Shown piece by piece: positions 34,311-41,764 of a DNA stretch of 64,000 bases (within the stretch, counting starts at the first letter, position 1; every line of letters starts with the position of its first letter). The DNA comes from JACVRW01 sp963837445 (GTDB lineage Bacteria; Actinomycetota; Thermoleophilia; Solirubrobacterales; Thermoleophilaceae). The notes under the pieces are model-generated. The model searched no databases, was not told the origin of the DNA, and saw only the letters and a program-made list of their open reading frames with translations. Made by a program: the position numbers and the translations under genes. Where the stretch lies: the NCBI GenBank assembly GCA_963837445.1, contig CAWINK010000021.1, forward strand, positions 502,339 to 566,338, in the 5' to 3' direction.

Positions 34311-34823
34311 ATGAAGAAGATCACCGTAGCCAGCTTCCTGGTTCTCGCCCTCGTTCTACCCGCGGGAGCCATTGCCAAGACAACTCCAGACAAGGCCGAC
34401 AAGCGGGCCGCAAAGGCAGAGTGCAAGACGCTGCGCGGGAACAATGACGCCACCCGTGAGGCGTTCCGCACGCAGTTCCGAAGCTTCGCCGCGTGCGTGC
34501 GCAAGACCGCCGTGGAGGAGGCACAGGAGGAGCAGAGCGCTCACAAGAACGCCGCGAAGGAGTGCAAGGCGGAGGGGCTCCACGGCAGGGCCTTCGGCAA
34601 GTGCGTCTCGACGAAGGCCAAGGCGAAGGAGCACGCCGCCGACGAGGAGGACGCAGAGGAGGCGGCCGAGTTCAAGAACGCCGCGAAGGAGTGCGACGCC
34701 GAGCGCACCGCCGACGCAACGGCCTTTGCCGACAAGTACGGCACCAACGACAACGACCGCAATGCCTTCGGCAAGTGCGTGTCCTCGAAGACGTCCGAGG
34801 ACAAGCCCGAGACGGGTCCCTAA
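34311..34823 (+). CDS. Secreted Cys-rich repeat protein
   Basis: A 170-residue exported protein with a clear signal peptide (MKKITVASFLVLALVLPAGA, then IAK). The mature part is rich in Lys, Glu and Ala and has three related repeats, each with two cysteines: AKAECKTLR...FAACVRKTA, KNAAKECKAEGLH...FGKCVSTKA and KNAAKECDAERTA...FGKCVSSKT. Cysteine pairs at regular spacing suggest one disulfide per helical hairpin. The function is unknown. It is divergent from the ECF-fusion gene and has an ECF-like promoter, so it may be a cell-envelope stress product. Four-base overlap with the convergent peptidase gene. Confidence 0.7.
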   Translation: MKKITVASFLVLALVLPAGAIAKTTPDKADKRAAKAECKTLRGNNDATREAFRTQFRSFAACVRKTAVEEAQEEQSAHKNAAKECKAEGLHGRAFGKCVSTKAKAKEHAADEEDAEEAAEFKNAAKECDAERTADATAFADKYGTNDNDRNAFGKCVSSKTSEDKPETGP

Positions 34824-35899
34824 GGGGGCCCTTCGGCACCTCCGGGGCCACCCCTCGGAAGGCCGGTCCGCTCCAGCAGCTCGTATGGAAAAGCCTCCGC
34901 GCGGTTGCCGTCGCGACCCTCCATCGCGTCCGCTCCGCAGAGTGAGTTGAGGATGGACTCCTGGACCACCTCGCCCGCGGCCTCGAACAGGTTGCGAAGC
35001 GCCACGGAGTCGTCGCGCAGGAAGCTGAACTCGTCGCGGTCGCGGTCCACACGGTGCGGCACGGTCTGCGCAGTCGAGAACGAGATCACGTACTCGCCGC
35101 TCGAGTTGGTGGCGAAGCTGCCGGCGCGGCCGAGCCCGAAGGCGCCGCGCGCCGCCAGGCGCTGGAGCTGGCGCCCCGAGAGCGGCGCATCCGTGGCCAC
35201 GATGATCATGATCGAGCCGCCCTGCGCCGGCGGCTCTGCTCCCGCCTCGGGCAGCTCGGTGTCCGGGCCCACGAGCATCTGGAGGTCCCGCCGTGCGCCG
35301 TAGTTGGACACCACGAGGCAGCCGAGCACGTGCCCGTCCACGCTCCGCGACGAGGTGCCCACGCCGGACTTGAAGCCGAAGCAGGTGGTGCCGGTGCCGG
35401 CGCCCACGGAGCCCTCGCTCGCCTCGTCCGGCGCCGCCGCTGCGATCGCCTCCAGTGCGTGCTCGGCGCGCACGGCGAGCGCGCGGGCGTCCGAGAGCCA
35501 GCCGTCGAAGCACTCCCCGACGATCACGTTCATCGTGTCGCGGTCGCGCGCGGCCCCCGGGTTCAGCTCGAGCAGGTGGCGCAGGCCTCCCTCCCACACG
35601 GGTCCGACCGAGAGCGTGTTCGTGAGCAGGAGCGGACTCTCGATGGTGCCCAGCTCCACCAGCTGCGTCAGGCCCGTGGCCTTGCCATAGCCGTTCACGA
35701 CGTGGCAGCCGCCGAGCACCTTGTCCTCGTAGAGGTTGCCGCTGTGCGGGAGGATCGCCGTGACACCGGTGCGCAGGCGGTCGCCCTCCACGAGCGTGCG
35801 ATGGCCCACGCGAACGCCCGCCACGTCGACGAGCGCGTTCAGCGCACCCGTCGGGAAGCGGCCGACCGAGTAACCGAGCTCACGTAGGCGCCTGCGCAT
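34820..35899 (-). CDS. P1/DmpA family aminopeptidase
   Basis: A 359-residue Ntn-type peptidase (DmpA/BapA family), which cleaves itself into alpha and beta chains and then acts on N-terminal or beta-amino acids. Family segments are DVAGVRVGHRTLVEGDRLRT, GGCHVVNGYGKATGLTQLVE, SPLLLTNTLSVGPVWEG, GAGTGTTCFGFKSGVGTSSR and GCLVVSNYGARRDLQML. The predicted autocleavage point is before Ser in QGG-SIMIIVATDAPLSGRQL (about residue 230), as in DmpA where the beta chain begins with the nucleophilic Ser. There is no signal peptide. ATG 35899 is the start, 49 bases after the stop of the trypsin gene upstream on this strand. Confidence 0.85.
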   Translation of the reverse strand: MRRRLRELGYSVGRFPTGALNALVDVAGVRVGHRTLVEGDRLRTGVTAILPHSGNLYEDKVLGGCHVVNGYGKATGLTQLVELGTIESPLLLTNTLSVGPVWEGGLRHLLELNPGAARDRDTMNVIVGECFDGWLSDARALAVRAEHALEAIAAAAPDEASEGSVGAGTGTTCFGFKSGVGTSSRSVDGHVLGCLVVSNYGARRDLQMLVGPDTELPEAGAEPPAQGGSIMIIVATDAPLSGRQLQRLAARGAFGLGRAGSFATNSSGEYVISFSTAQTVPHRVDRDRDEFSFLRDDSVALRNLFEAAGEVVQESILNSLCGADAMEGRDGNRAEAFPYELLERTGLPRGGPGGAEGPP

Positions 35900-35948
35900 C
35901 CGGCGCGCAGCTTATGGCGCCTGCGCGACTGCTGATCGCGTTCGTTCT

Positions 35949-36881
35949 CTAGCGACGCGTCGCGCGCACATCTGAGCGCGCGAGCGCACGTCGGCGGGCG
36001 GCTGCGCGCCGCTTCGCAGCACGACGCTTGGCGGCACGGCGCTTCGCGCGCTGATTCTTCGCGCGCGTGCTGCGTGCGGTGCTCACGCCGCCCGTCGCGT
36101 TCGCCGCGATCCAGGGCCGCAGGGTGTCGTCTGCGACGCGACCGTAGACGCCCGGCTTGCCCGGCCGCGCGCAACCCTCGCCGAAGCTCGTGGTCCCTAC
36201 CACTCGAAGGGCACCCGCGGACGTGCGTCCGAACATGGGGCCACCCGAGTCGCCCTGGCAGGTGTCAACGCGGCCTTCCGGGAACCCGGCACAGACCATC
36301 GTCGCCGCGTCGAAGTCGCTGTAGGCGCCACCGCAATATGCGTCGGTCGTGATCGGCACCTGCGCCTCCTGGAGGTTGTCCGGCAGGTCGCCCCCCTCCT
36401 CGGTCGCGCCCCAGCCGACGATCGTCTCGAGCGTGCCGGCCGTCCAGAGGCTGCGCTCGCCGGCGCCGGCCACCTGCGTGGGCGCCATGGTCGAGTTGCT
36501 CGAGAGCTGAAGCAGGGAGATGTCGTAGCCGGACGTGAGCAGATAGTCCGGGTGCATCACGACCCGGCTCACGGTGCGCGTCTCGCCGTCGCTCTGCGTG
36601 ACACCACCGATGCGCACGTTGATGAGCTGGGGCGGCCAGCTCGCGGGCGTCGCGACCGCGGCACCCGTGACGCTGCTGCAGTGCCCGGCGCTGAGCACCC
36701 AGTTCGGAGTGATCAGCGTGCCGGTGCACAGAAACGGCCCGAACGTGATCTCGGCAACCGACGGATACTCGCCCGGACTCGCATTCCCGCCGCCGACGAC
36801 GGCGGACGAAGGCGCGGCGGCCGCACCAAGCAGCGCGGCGGCGGTGACGGACACGGCAAGAACCCGGCGAAAAGCGCTCAT
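35949..36881 (-). CDS. Secreted trypsin-like serine protease (S1A) with basic C-terminal tail
   Basis: A 310-residue chymotrypsin-fold protease. Signal peptide MSAFRRVLAVSVTAAALLGA; mature sequence begins VVGGGNASPGEYPSVAEITF, the typical activated N-terminus. The triad is His in NWVLSAGHCSSVTG (about 67), Asp in TSGYDISLLQLSSNS (about 120) and Ser in VDTCQGDSGGPMFGRTS (about 210). An Asp six residues before the Ser supports trypsin-like specificity. The last 45 residues are repeats of KRRAA/ARRR, likely wall- or polyanion-binding. ATG 36881 is preferred over ATG 36926, which would place a CRP-like palindrome inside the gene. Confidence 0.86.
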   Translation of the reverse strand: MSAFRRVLAVSVTAAALLGAAAAPSSAVVGGGNASPGEYPSVAEITFGPFLCTGTLITPNWVLSAGHCSSVTGAAVATPASWPPQLINVRIGGVTQSDGETRTVSRVVMHPDYLLTSGYDISLLQLSSNSTMAPTQVAGAGERSLWTAGTLETIVGWGATEEGGDLPDNLQEAQVPITTDAYCGGAYSDFDAATMVCAGFPEGRVDTCQGDSGGPMFGRTSAGALRVVGTTSFGEGCARPGKPGVYGRVADDTLRPWIAANATGGVSTARSTRAKNQRAKRRAAKRRAAKRRAAARRRALARSDVRATRR

Positions 36882-36918
36882 GGGTGTTGCAACGAGGCGC
36901 AGCGCCGAAACTTGCGTA

Positions 36919-36934
36919 TGTGACATGCGTCACA
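36919..36934. promoter_or_regulatory. CRP/FNR-family consensus palindrome between trypsin and P450 genes
   Basis: TGTGACATGCGTCACA fits TGTGA-N6-TCACA exactly, the consensus of CRP-type cAMP receptor proteins. It lies near the centre of a 92-bp divergent region (starts 36881 and 36974), and TACATT (36962-36967) could be the -10 for the P450 gene. No crp gene is in the window, but a class III cyclase gene is at 22930-23733. Confidence 0.55.
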
Positions 36935-36973
36935 CATCGGTCACGCCTGTCAGGGGCTGGGTACATTGCCGAT

Positions 36974-38305
36974 ATGCCCGCAGGGCTTCCGCCAGGGCCG
37001 CGACTTCCGAAGACGCTCCAGACGCTCGGCTGGTGGACGCGCACGGTTCCGTTCCTCGAGCAGTGCCGGACTCGTTACGGGAAGCGCTTCACGCTGCGGC
37101 TGCTTCAGAGCCCGCCGTTCGTGCACCTCGCCGATCCCGATGACGTGCGCGAGCTGTTCAAGGCGCCGCCCGAGGTGCTCCATCCCGGCGAGGGGGCAAA
37201 AGTCCTCGAGCCGGTGATCGGCGCGAACTCGGTGATCCTGCTCGACGAGGGCGCTCATCTCAGCCAGCGCAAGCTGATGCTCCCCGCGTTCCACGGCGAG
37301 AAGATGCAGGCGCTGTCGGGGCTGATGGAGGACGTGACCGAGGCCGAAGTGGCGCGCTGGCCGCGCGACGAGCCGGTGGCCCTCCATCCCCGCCTTCAGG
37401 CGCTGACGCTCGAGATCATCCTGCGGGCGGTGTTCGGGCTCGAGGCCGGCAAGCGGCTCGACGCGTTGCGCGACCGCCTCACACGGATCCTCGAGTTCGG
37501 GTCGAACCCGGCCTCGTTGATCCCGGCACTTCAGCGCGGCCGGACCTGGCGCGAGTTCGAGCGCCGACGCGCGGACGCCGACGCGCTCATCTACGAGACG
37601 ATCGACGAGCGTCGCGGCGCGCACAACGGCGACGGTGGCAGCGACGGCAATGACGTGCTGGCGATGCTGCTGGCGGCGCGTCACGAGGATGGCTCGCCGA
37701 TGTCGCCCGTCGAGCTGCGCGACGAGCTGATGACCCTGCTGGTGGCGGGCCATGAGACCACCGCCTCGGAGCTCGCCTGGGCGTTCGAGCGGCTCGCGAG
37801 AACGCCGGCTGTGTCCGCCCGGCTCGTGGAGGAGATCGACTCGGGCGACGGCGATGCCTACCTCACCGCGACGATCCAGGAGACCCTCCGCCATCGCCCG
37901 GTGCTGCCGAACTCCGCGCCGCGGCTCACGATGGAACCGGTGGAGATCGGCGGTTGGACGTATCCCGAGGGCATCTGCTTGCTCCCGGACGCGTACCTGA
38001 TCCACCACGACCCGGAGATCTACCCCGAGCCCTACGCCTTCCGGCCCGAGCGCTTCCTGGACGAGGGACCCGGCACCTACACCTGGATCCCATTCGGGGG
38101 AGGGCGCCGCCGCTGCCTCGGAGCGAGCTTCGCCCAGCTCGAGATGAAGATCGTGCTGCGCGCCGTCCTCGGGGCGAGCGAGCTGGCCCCGGCCGAGCCC
38201 GGCTCGGAGCCCGGGCGCCGGCGCAGTATCACGCTCAGCCCGGGCGCGGGCGCCCGCGCGGTGCTGCGCGCGCGCCGACCGGCGCGGATGCCCGCGGCGG
38301 CGTAG
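36974..38305 (+). CDS. Cytochrome P450
   Basis: A 443-residue soluble bacterial P450 monooxygenase. The oxygen-activation I-helix is LMTLLVAGHETTASELAWAF, the ExxR motif is TIQETLRHRPVLPNSAPRLT (Glu near 303), the PERF-like segment is YAFRPERFLDEGPG and the heme loop is IPFGGGRRRCLGASFAQLEM with axial Cys near 381. The N-terminus (PAGLPPGPRLPKTLQTLGWW) has no membrane anchor. The overall sequence resembles the CYP110/CYP102-like fatty-acid group, but substrate prediction is weak. The redox partner may be the ferredoxin at 19481. Possibly controlled by the CRP-like site upstream. Confidence 0.9.
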   Translation: MPAGLPPGPRLPKTLQTLGWWTRTVPFLEQCRTRYGKRFTLRLLQSPPFVHLADPDDVRELFKAPPEVLHPGEGAKVLEPVIGANSVILLDEGAHLSQRKLMLPAFHGEKMQALSGLMEDVTEAEVARWPRDEPVALHPRLQALTLEIILRAVFGLEAGKRLDALRDRLTRILEFGSNPASLIPALQRGRTWREFERRRADADALIYETIDERRGAHNGDGGSDGNDVLAMLLAARHEDGSPMSPVELRDELMTLLVAGHETTASELAWAFERLARTPAVSARLVEEIDSGDGDAYLTATIQETLRHRPVLPNSAPRLTMEPVEIGGWTYPEGICLLPDAYLIHHDPEIYPEPYAFRPERFLDEGPGTYTWIPFGGGRRRCLGASFAQLEMKIVLRAVLGASELAPAEPGSEPGRRRSITLSPGAGARAVLRARRPARMPAAA

Positions 38306-38311
38306 GAGGTC

Positions 38312-38394
38312 GAGGGTCCTGCCTAGGGCTTGGATACCAAGCCTAGAACAGGACGGTCGAGGGAAAACCAACCCTTCACCGCTGCAGTAAGCGC
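38312..38394 (-). repeat. 3' lead-plus-hairpin element, copy 2 (probable bidirectional terminator)
   Basis: This lies on the minus strand, directly after the VOC gene stop (38399). Lead: reverse complement of 38372-38394 (GCGCTTACTGCAGCGGTGAA GGG). Hairpin: GTCCTG (38316-38321) with CAGGAC (38349-38354), and CTAGGGCTTGG (38323-38333) with CCAAGCCTAG (38337-38346), which is interrupted by one extra G. It lies between convergent P450 and VOC genes. It matches copy 1 at 6018-6092 over the whole element apart from a short insertion. Confidence 0.72.
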
Positions 38395-38398
38395 CGGG

Positions 38399-38794
38399 CT
38401 ACTCGGCCGCCGGCTGAGCGCCGGGCCGGTACGTCCCGAAGCTCCAGAGGTTGCCCTCCGGGTCGCGGGCCGTGTACTCGCGCGAGCCGTAGTCCTGATC
38501 GGCGAGCTCGCGCTCGATCGTGGCGCCGGCATCGCGGGCGCGCGCGTGGTGCGCGTCCGGGTCGTCGACCACCACGTAGAGCGAGTAACGGCCCGCCCCC
38601 TGGTTAAAGCGCGCCTCTCCCTCATTCGTGGAGCCGAGCATCACGTACTCGTCGCCGAGCTTCAGCTCGGCGTGGCCGACGCCGCCGTGCTCGCCGTCGT
38701 GGACCGCGTGCCGCTCGAAGCCGAAGGCGCGCTCGAGGAATTCGATTGCCGCGTGAGCGTCGTCGTATTTGAGGGTCGGATAGATGCTCTGCAT
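38399..38794 (-). CDS. VOC superfamily protein (glyoxalase/bleomycin-resistance-like)
   Basis: A 131-residue single-unit VOC protein. Typical fold markers are IYPTLKYDDAHAAIEFLERA, FGFERHAVHDGEHGGVGHAE, YVVVDDPDAHHARARDAGAT and YGSREYTARDPEGNLWSFGT (the metal-binding region RDPEGN.W..G). This subgroup (YPTLRYDDA..) is widespread and mostly uncharacterised. Start ATG 38794 (MQSIYPTLKYDD). It is divergent from the methyltransferase gene by 28 bases, and its 3' end joins the lead-plus-hairpin element. Confidence 0.83.
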   Translation of the reverse strand: MQSIYPTLKYDDAHAAIEFLERAFGFERHAVHDGEHGGVGHAELKLGDEYVMLGSTNEGEARFNQGAGRYSLYVVVDDPDAHHARARDAGATIERELADQDYGSREYTARDPEGNLWSFGTYRPGAQPAAE

Positions 38795-38822
38795 AGCCCA
38801 GGACGCTACCTTTGCCCACCCC

Positions 38823-40031
38823 ATGCTCTCTAACACCCGACCGTTCATCGACGAACTGGAGCGTGCGCTGCCGTCGCGCCCCTTCGCCGTGGAGTTCTGG
38901 GACGGCACACGGCTCGCCTCCACGAACGGCGGAGGGCCCACCTTCAGCGTGCGCTCCCCGGACGCGCTCGCGCACGCATTGCGTGCCCCCGGCCAGCTCG
39001 GCCTCGGTCGCGCCTACGTGTCGGGCGAACTGGTCGTGGACGATCTCGACGACGTGCTCGAGCTGCTCGACAGCTGGGAGCCGCCGCCGCTCGACCGCCG
39101 CGCCCGCGCGCGCCTCGCCGTTGCCGCGGTCCGTGCGACCGGCCTCGTCCGCCCGCCGGCGGTGCCGACCGCGGAGCTCCGCCCTCGCGGCCGGCGCCAC
39201 AGCCCGGAGCGCGACGCCCGCTCGGTGCGCCACCACTACGACGTGTCGAACGACTTCTTCCGGCTCATGCTGGGCGAGTCGATGACCTACAGCTGCGCCC
39301 TGTTCTCACGCGGCGCGACCACGCTCGAGGAAGCACAGGAGGCGAAGCTCGAGCTGGTCTGCACGAAGCTCGCGCTCAGCTCAGGCCAGCGCGTGCTCGA
39401 CATCGGCTGCGGCTGGGGCAGCTTCGCGCTCCACGCCGCCGCGAACCACGGTGTGCACGTGGTGGGCATCACGCTGTCGGAGCCCCAGGCCGCGCTCGCG
39501 CGCCGGCGCGCCGAGGAGCGCGGCCTCGCGGACCGCGTGGACATCAGGGTGATGGACTACCGCGACCTCGGCGGCGCGCCGTTCGACGCGGTGGCGAGCA
39601 TCGGGATGGTCGAGCACGTGGGCTCCAACCAGATCGACGTCTACGCACGCCAGCTGGCACGGCTCGTGAAGCCCGGCGGGCGCGTGCTGAACCACGGCAT
39701 CGCGCGGCTGCGCGTGGGCGATCCCGAGGCGGGCCCGTTCTCGGAGCGCTACGTGTTCCCCGACGCCGCCCCGCTGCACGTCTCCCGCATCCAGCTCGCG
39801 CTCGAGCGGGCCGGGCTCGAGACCGAGCACGTGGAGGGCCTGCGGAGCGACTATGCCGAGACGCTTCGCCACTGGGCGGCGAACGTGGACGGGAACCTCA
39901 AGGAGGCCACCCGCCTCGCCGGTGCCGAGCGCGTCCGGGTCTGGCGGCTCTACCTGCGCGCCGCGCGGCGCGGCTTCGAGAGTGGTTTCACGTCGGTCTA
40001 TCAGGTGCGCTGCAGGCGGCCTACGGGCTGA
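38823..40031 (+). CDS. Cyclopropane-fatty-acyl-phospholipid synthase-like methyltransferase
   Basis: A 402-residue SAM-dependent enzyme of the CFA synthase/mycolic-acid cyclopropanase group, acting on unsaturated acyl chains in membrane lipids. The N-terminal domain (PFAVEFWDGTRLASTNGGGP, GLGRAYVSGELVVDDLDDVL) precedes VRHHYDVSNDFFRLMLGESM and YSCALF, the SAM motif VLDIGCGWGSFALHAAANHG (about 190), SIGMVEHVGSNQIDVYARQL and LKPGGRVLNHGI-like sequence. ATG 38823 is the start. The desaturase gene at 43084 could supply its substrate. Its stop overlaps the convergent SGNH hydrolase gene by 11 bases. Confidence 0.88.
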   Translation: MLSNTRPFIDELERALPSRPFAVEFWDGTRLASTNGGGPTFSVRSPDALAHALRAPGQLGLGRAYVSGELVVDDLDDVLELLDSWEPPPLDRRARARLAVAAVRATGLVRPPAVPTAELRPRGRRHSPERDARSVRHHYDVSNDFFRLMLGESMTYSCALFSRGATTLEEAQEAKLELVCTKLALSSGQRVLDIGCGWGSFALHAAANHGVHVVGITLSEPQAALARRRAEERGLADRVDIRVMDYRDLGGAPFDAVASIGMVEHVGSNQIDVYARQLARLVKPGGRVLNHGIARLRVGDPEAGPFSERYVFPDAAPLHVSRIQLALERAGLETEHVEGLRSDYAETLRHWAANVDGNLKEATRLAGAERVRVWRLYLRAARRGFESGFTSVYQVRCRRPTG

Positions 40032-40869
40032 GAGCGGTAGACAGGAGCGCGGAGGCGCCCATCATCCCGCCCAGGTTGGGGTGCACCGGCGCGGCAGCGT
40101 TCGCCGGCACGGCCGGTTCGACCCAGCGGATGGCGGGCGCCTGGCAGGCGTCGTGGCCGACGCTCGCCGCGTACCAGTCGATCAGCTCGGCGCCAGCGGC
40201 CGCCGCCTGCGTCGCGAGCATCGCGTTCAGCTCCTCCTGCTTCGCGCGCAGGTAGGGCACGTCGCCCTCGGTGATCGGCATCTGCGGCCAGCAGCCGGGT
40301 CCGGTGTGCGGCAGGATCGCGGCGTAGTTCACCGCGAGGACGCGCGCCGTGGGCGAGCGGTCCCTGATGCCCTGGAACACGGCCGCCACGAGCGGGGCCG
40401 TGGCCTGGATCCGCTCGCTGATCTCGTCGCGGCCGTCCACGACGTAGCGGTCCTGGCAGGGCGTGCCCTCGGGCGAGTCGCTGAAGCAGTCCTCCGCGAT
40501 GCCCGAGAAGCCGATGTCGTTGCCGCCGATTTGGAGCGTGACGATGTCCGTGGTGGCGCTCAGCCGGTCGAACTGGGGCGGGTTCGGCCCGTCCGGGGAC
40601 ACGCCCTGCGGATTGGTCATGTCCTCGGTCTCGGCGCCGCTGCAGCTGGCGTCGTTCAACGAAAGACCGAGGTCGCGCGCGGTGAGGTTCGGGAAGTTGT
40701 TGTTCGACTTCAGGCAGCCGAACAGCGGCACCTGAAGCGGGATCACCGGCCCCGCGGTGTACGAGTCGCCGAGCGACACGTACTCCTCAGCCGCCGAAGC
40801 CGGGGCCGCCAGGCCCAGCATCGCGATCAGCACAACCAGTAGCGCCCGTCCCCGCGTGATCATGCGCAC
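40021..40869 (-). CDS. Secreted SGNH/GDSL hydrolase
   Basis: A 282-residue exported lipase/esterase. Signal peptide RGRALLVVLIAMLGLAAPAS, then YVSLGDSYTAGPVIPLQVPL (block I Ser), LQIGGNDIGFSGIAEDCF (block III Asn) and APVHPNLGGMMGASALL (block V His). Six cysteines suggest disulfides. This matches the secreted actinobacterial SGNH lipase group. Two ATGs (40869, 40863) are possible starts. It is convergent with the methyltransferase gene. Confidence 0.87.
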   Translation of the reverse strand: MRMITRGRALLVVLIAMLGLAAPASAAEEYVSLGDSYTAGPVIPLQVPLFGCLKSNNNFPNLTARDLGLSLNDASCSGAETEDMTNPQGVSPDGPNPPQFDRLSATTDIVTLQIGGNDIGFSGIAEDCFSDSPEGTPCQDRYVVDGRDEISERIQATAPLVAAVFQGIRDRSPTARVLAVNYAAILPHTGPGCWPQMPITEGDVPYLRAKQEELNAMLATQAAAAGAELIDWYAASVGHDACQAPAIRWVEPAVPANAAAPVHPNLGGMMGASALLSTALSP

Positions 40870-40915
40870 GTTGTTCCCAGGTCCTGAGCCCGCGTAACGG
40901 AGAACGGCTGTCCCG

Positions 40916-41764
40916 CTAGGCGAGCATCGCGAGCACGCGGTCGGCCACGAGCTCGGGCTTCTCGTCGACGACGAAGTGCCCCACGTCGGGCACGAGCTCG
41001 AGCTCGAGCGCGTCGGTCTGAGCAGCCGAGTGTTGGGCGCCCCGGGTGGTGATCACCACGTCATCGGTCCCGAACATCAGCCGTGTCGGCACCCGCAGGT
41101 CCGAGGCCGAATAGCGCCCTCGCAGCAGCACGGGGAGCTCTCGCAGGAAGAAGCTGCGATACAGGCGCTCGGTCGCCCGGCCGCGCTCGCCCGCTAGCCG
41201 GCCGACGAAGGCATCCACGTCGGCGGGCGCAAGTCCCGCGTCGCGAAGGCCGCGGGCGGCGAAGCCGCGTCCCAGCCGGCCACCGCCCAGACCGCGCGTG
41301 GCGAGCACGGGCATATATATGAAGCGCCACGCGTCGAGCAGCCTGCGTCGCTCGGTCGGGGGCCACGGCGGCAGCACGTTCAGAGCCAGGAAGCTCTCGA
41401 TCCGGTCGGGCTGCTCCAGGGCCAGCATGAAGCCGATGTAGCCGCCCCAGTCGTGTCCGGCGAGCGTGACGCGCTCGAGCCCGAGAGCGTCGAGCAGTGC
41501 GAGCACGTCGCGCTTCAGCTGGTCCTTCTCGTAGCCGCGCTCGGGCACCTCGGTCCAGCCGAAGCCGCGCAGATCAGGGCAGATCACACGCGCGTGCGGC
41601 GCCACGAGCGGGATCACGTCCCGCCACTCGTACCAGTGCTGCGGCCAGCCGTGCAGAAGCACGACGGGCGGGCCTTCGCCCGCGGTCGCTACATGCGTCC
41701 GCAGGCCGCCGGCGTCAACGAACTCGTGGTCGACGCCTGCTACGTGAGGGATGTCGGCGCTCAC
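40916..41764 (-). CDS. Alpha/beta hydrolase, epoxide-hydrolase/dehalogenase-like
   Basis: A 282-residue alpha/beta hydrolase with an aspartate nucleophile. The oxyanion motif is VVLLHGWPQHWYEWRDVIPL, the elbow is VTLAGHDWGGYIGFMLALEQ (Asp near 107), the cap region follows, and the catalytic His is in ELVPDVGHFVVDEKPELVAD with acid in LMFGTDDVVITTRGA. HGWP plus GHDWGG is typical of epoxide hydrolases and haloalkane dehalogenases. ATG 41764 overlaps the 3' end of the helicase gene by 50 bases; an internal GTG would reduce this. Confidence 0.85.
   Translation of the reverse strand: MSADIPHVAGVDHEFVDAGGLRTHVATAGEGPPVVLLHGWPQHWYEWRDVIPLVAPHARVICPDLRGFGWTEVPERGYEKDQLKRDVLALLDALGLERVTLAGHDWGGYIGFMLALEQPDRIESFLALNVLPPWPPTERRRLLDAWRFIYMPVLATRGLGGGRLGRGFAARGLRDAGLAPADVDAFVGRLAGERGRATERLYRSFFLRELPVLLRGRYSASDLRVPTRLMFGTDDVVITTRGAQHSAAQTDALELELVPDVGHFVVDEKPELVADRVLAMLA

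Noticed and set aside
32921..34447. Long plus-strand frame (508 residues) opposite the ECF fusion gene
   Set aside because: Composition is that of an antisense frame in GC-rich DNA; the minus strand codes for intact sigma regions 2 and 4.
36950..38371. 473-residue minus-strand frame opposite the P450 gene
   Set aside because: No recognisable domain; the P450 motifs on the plus strand are complete.
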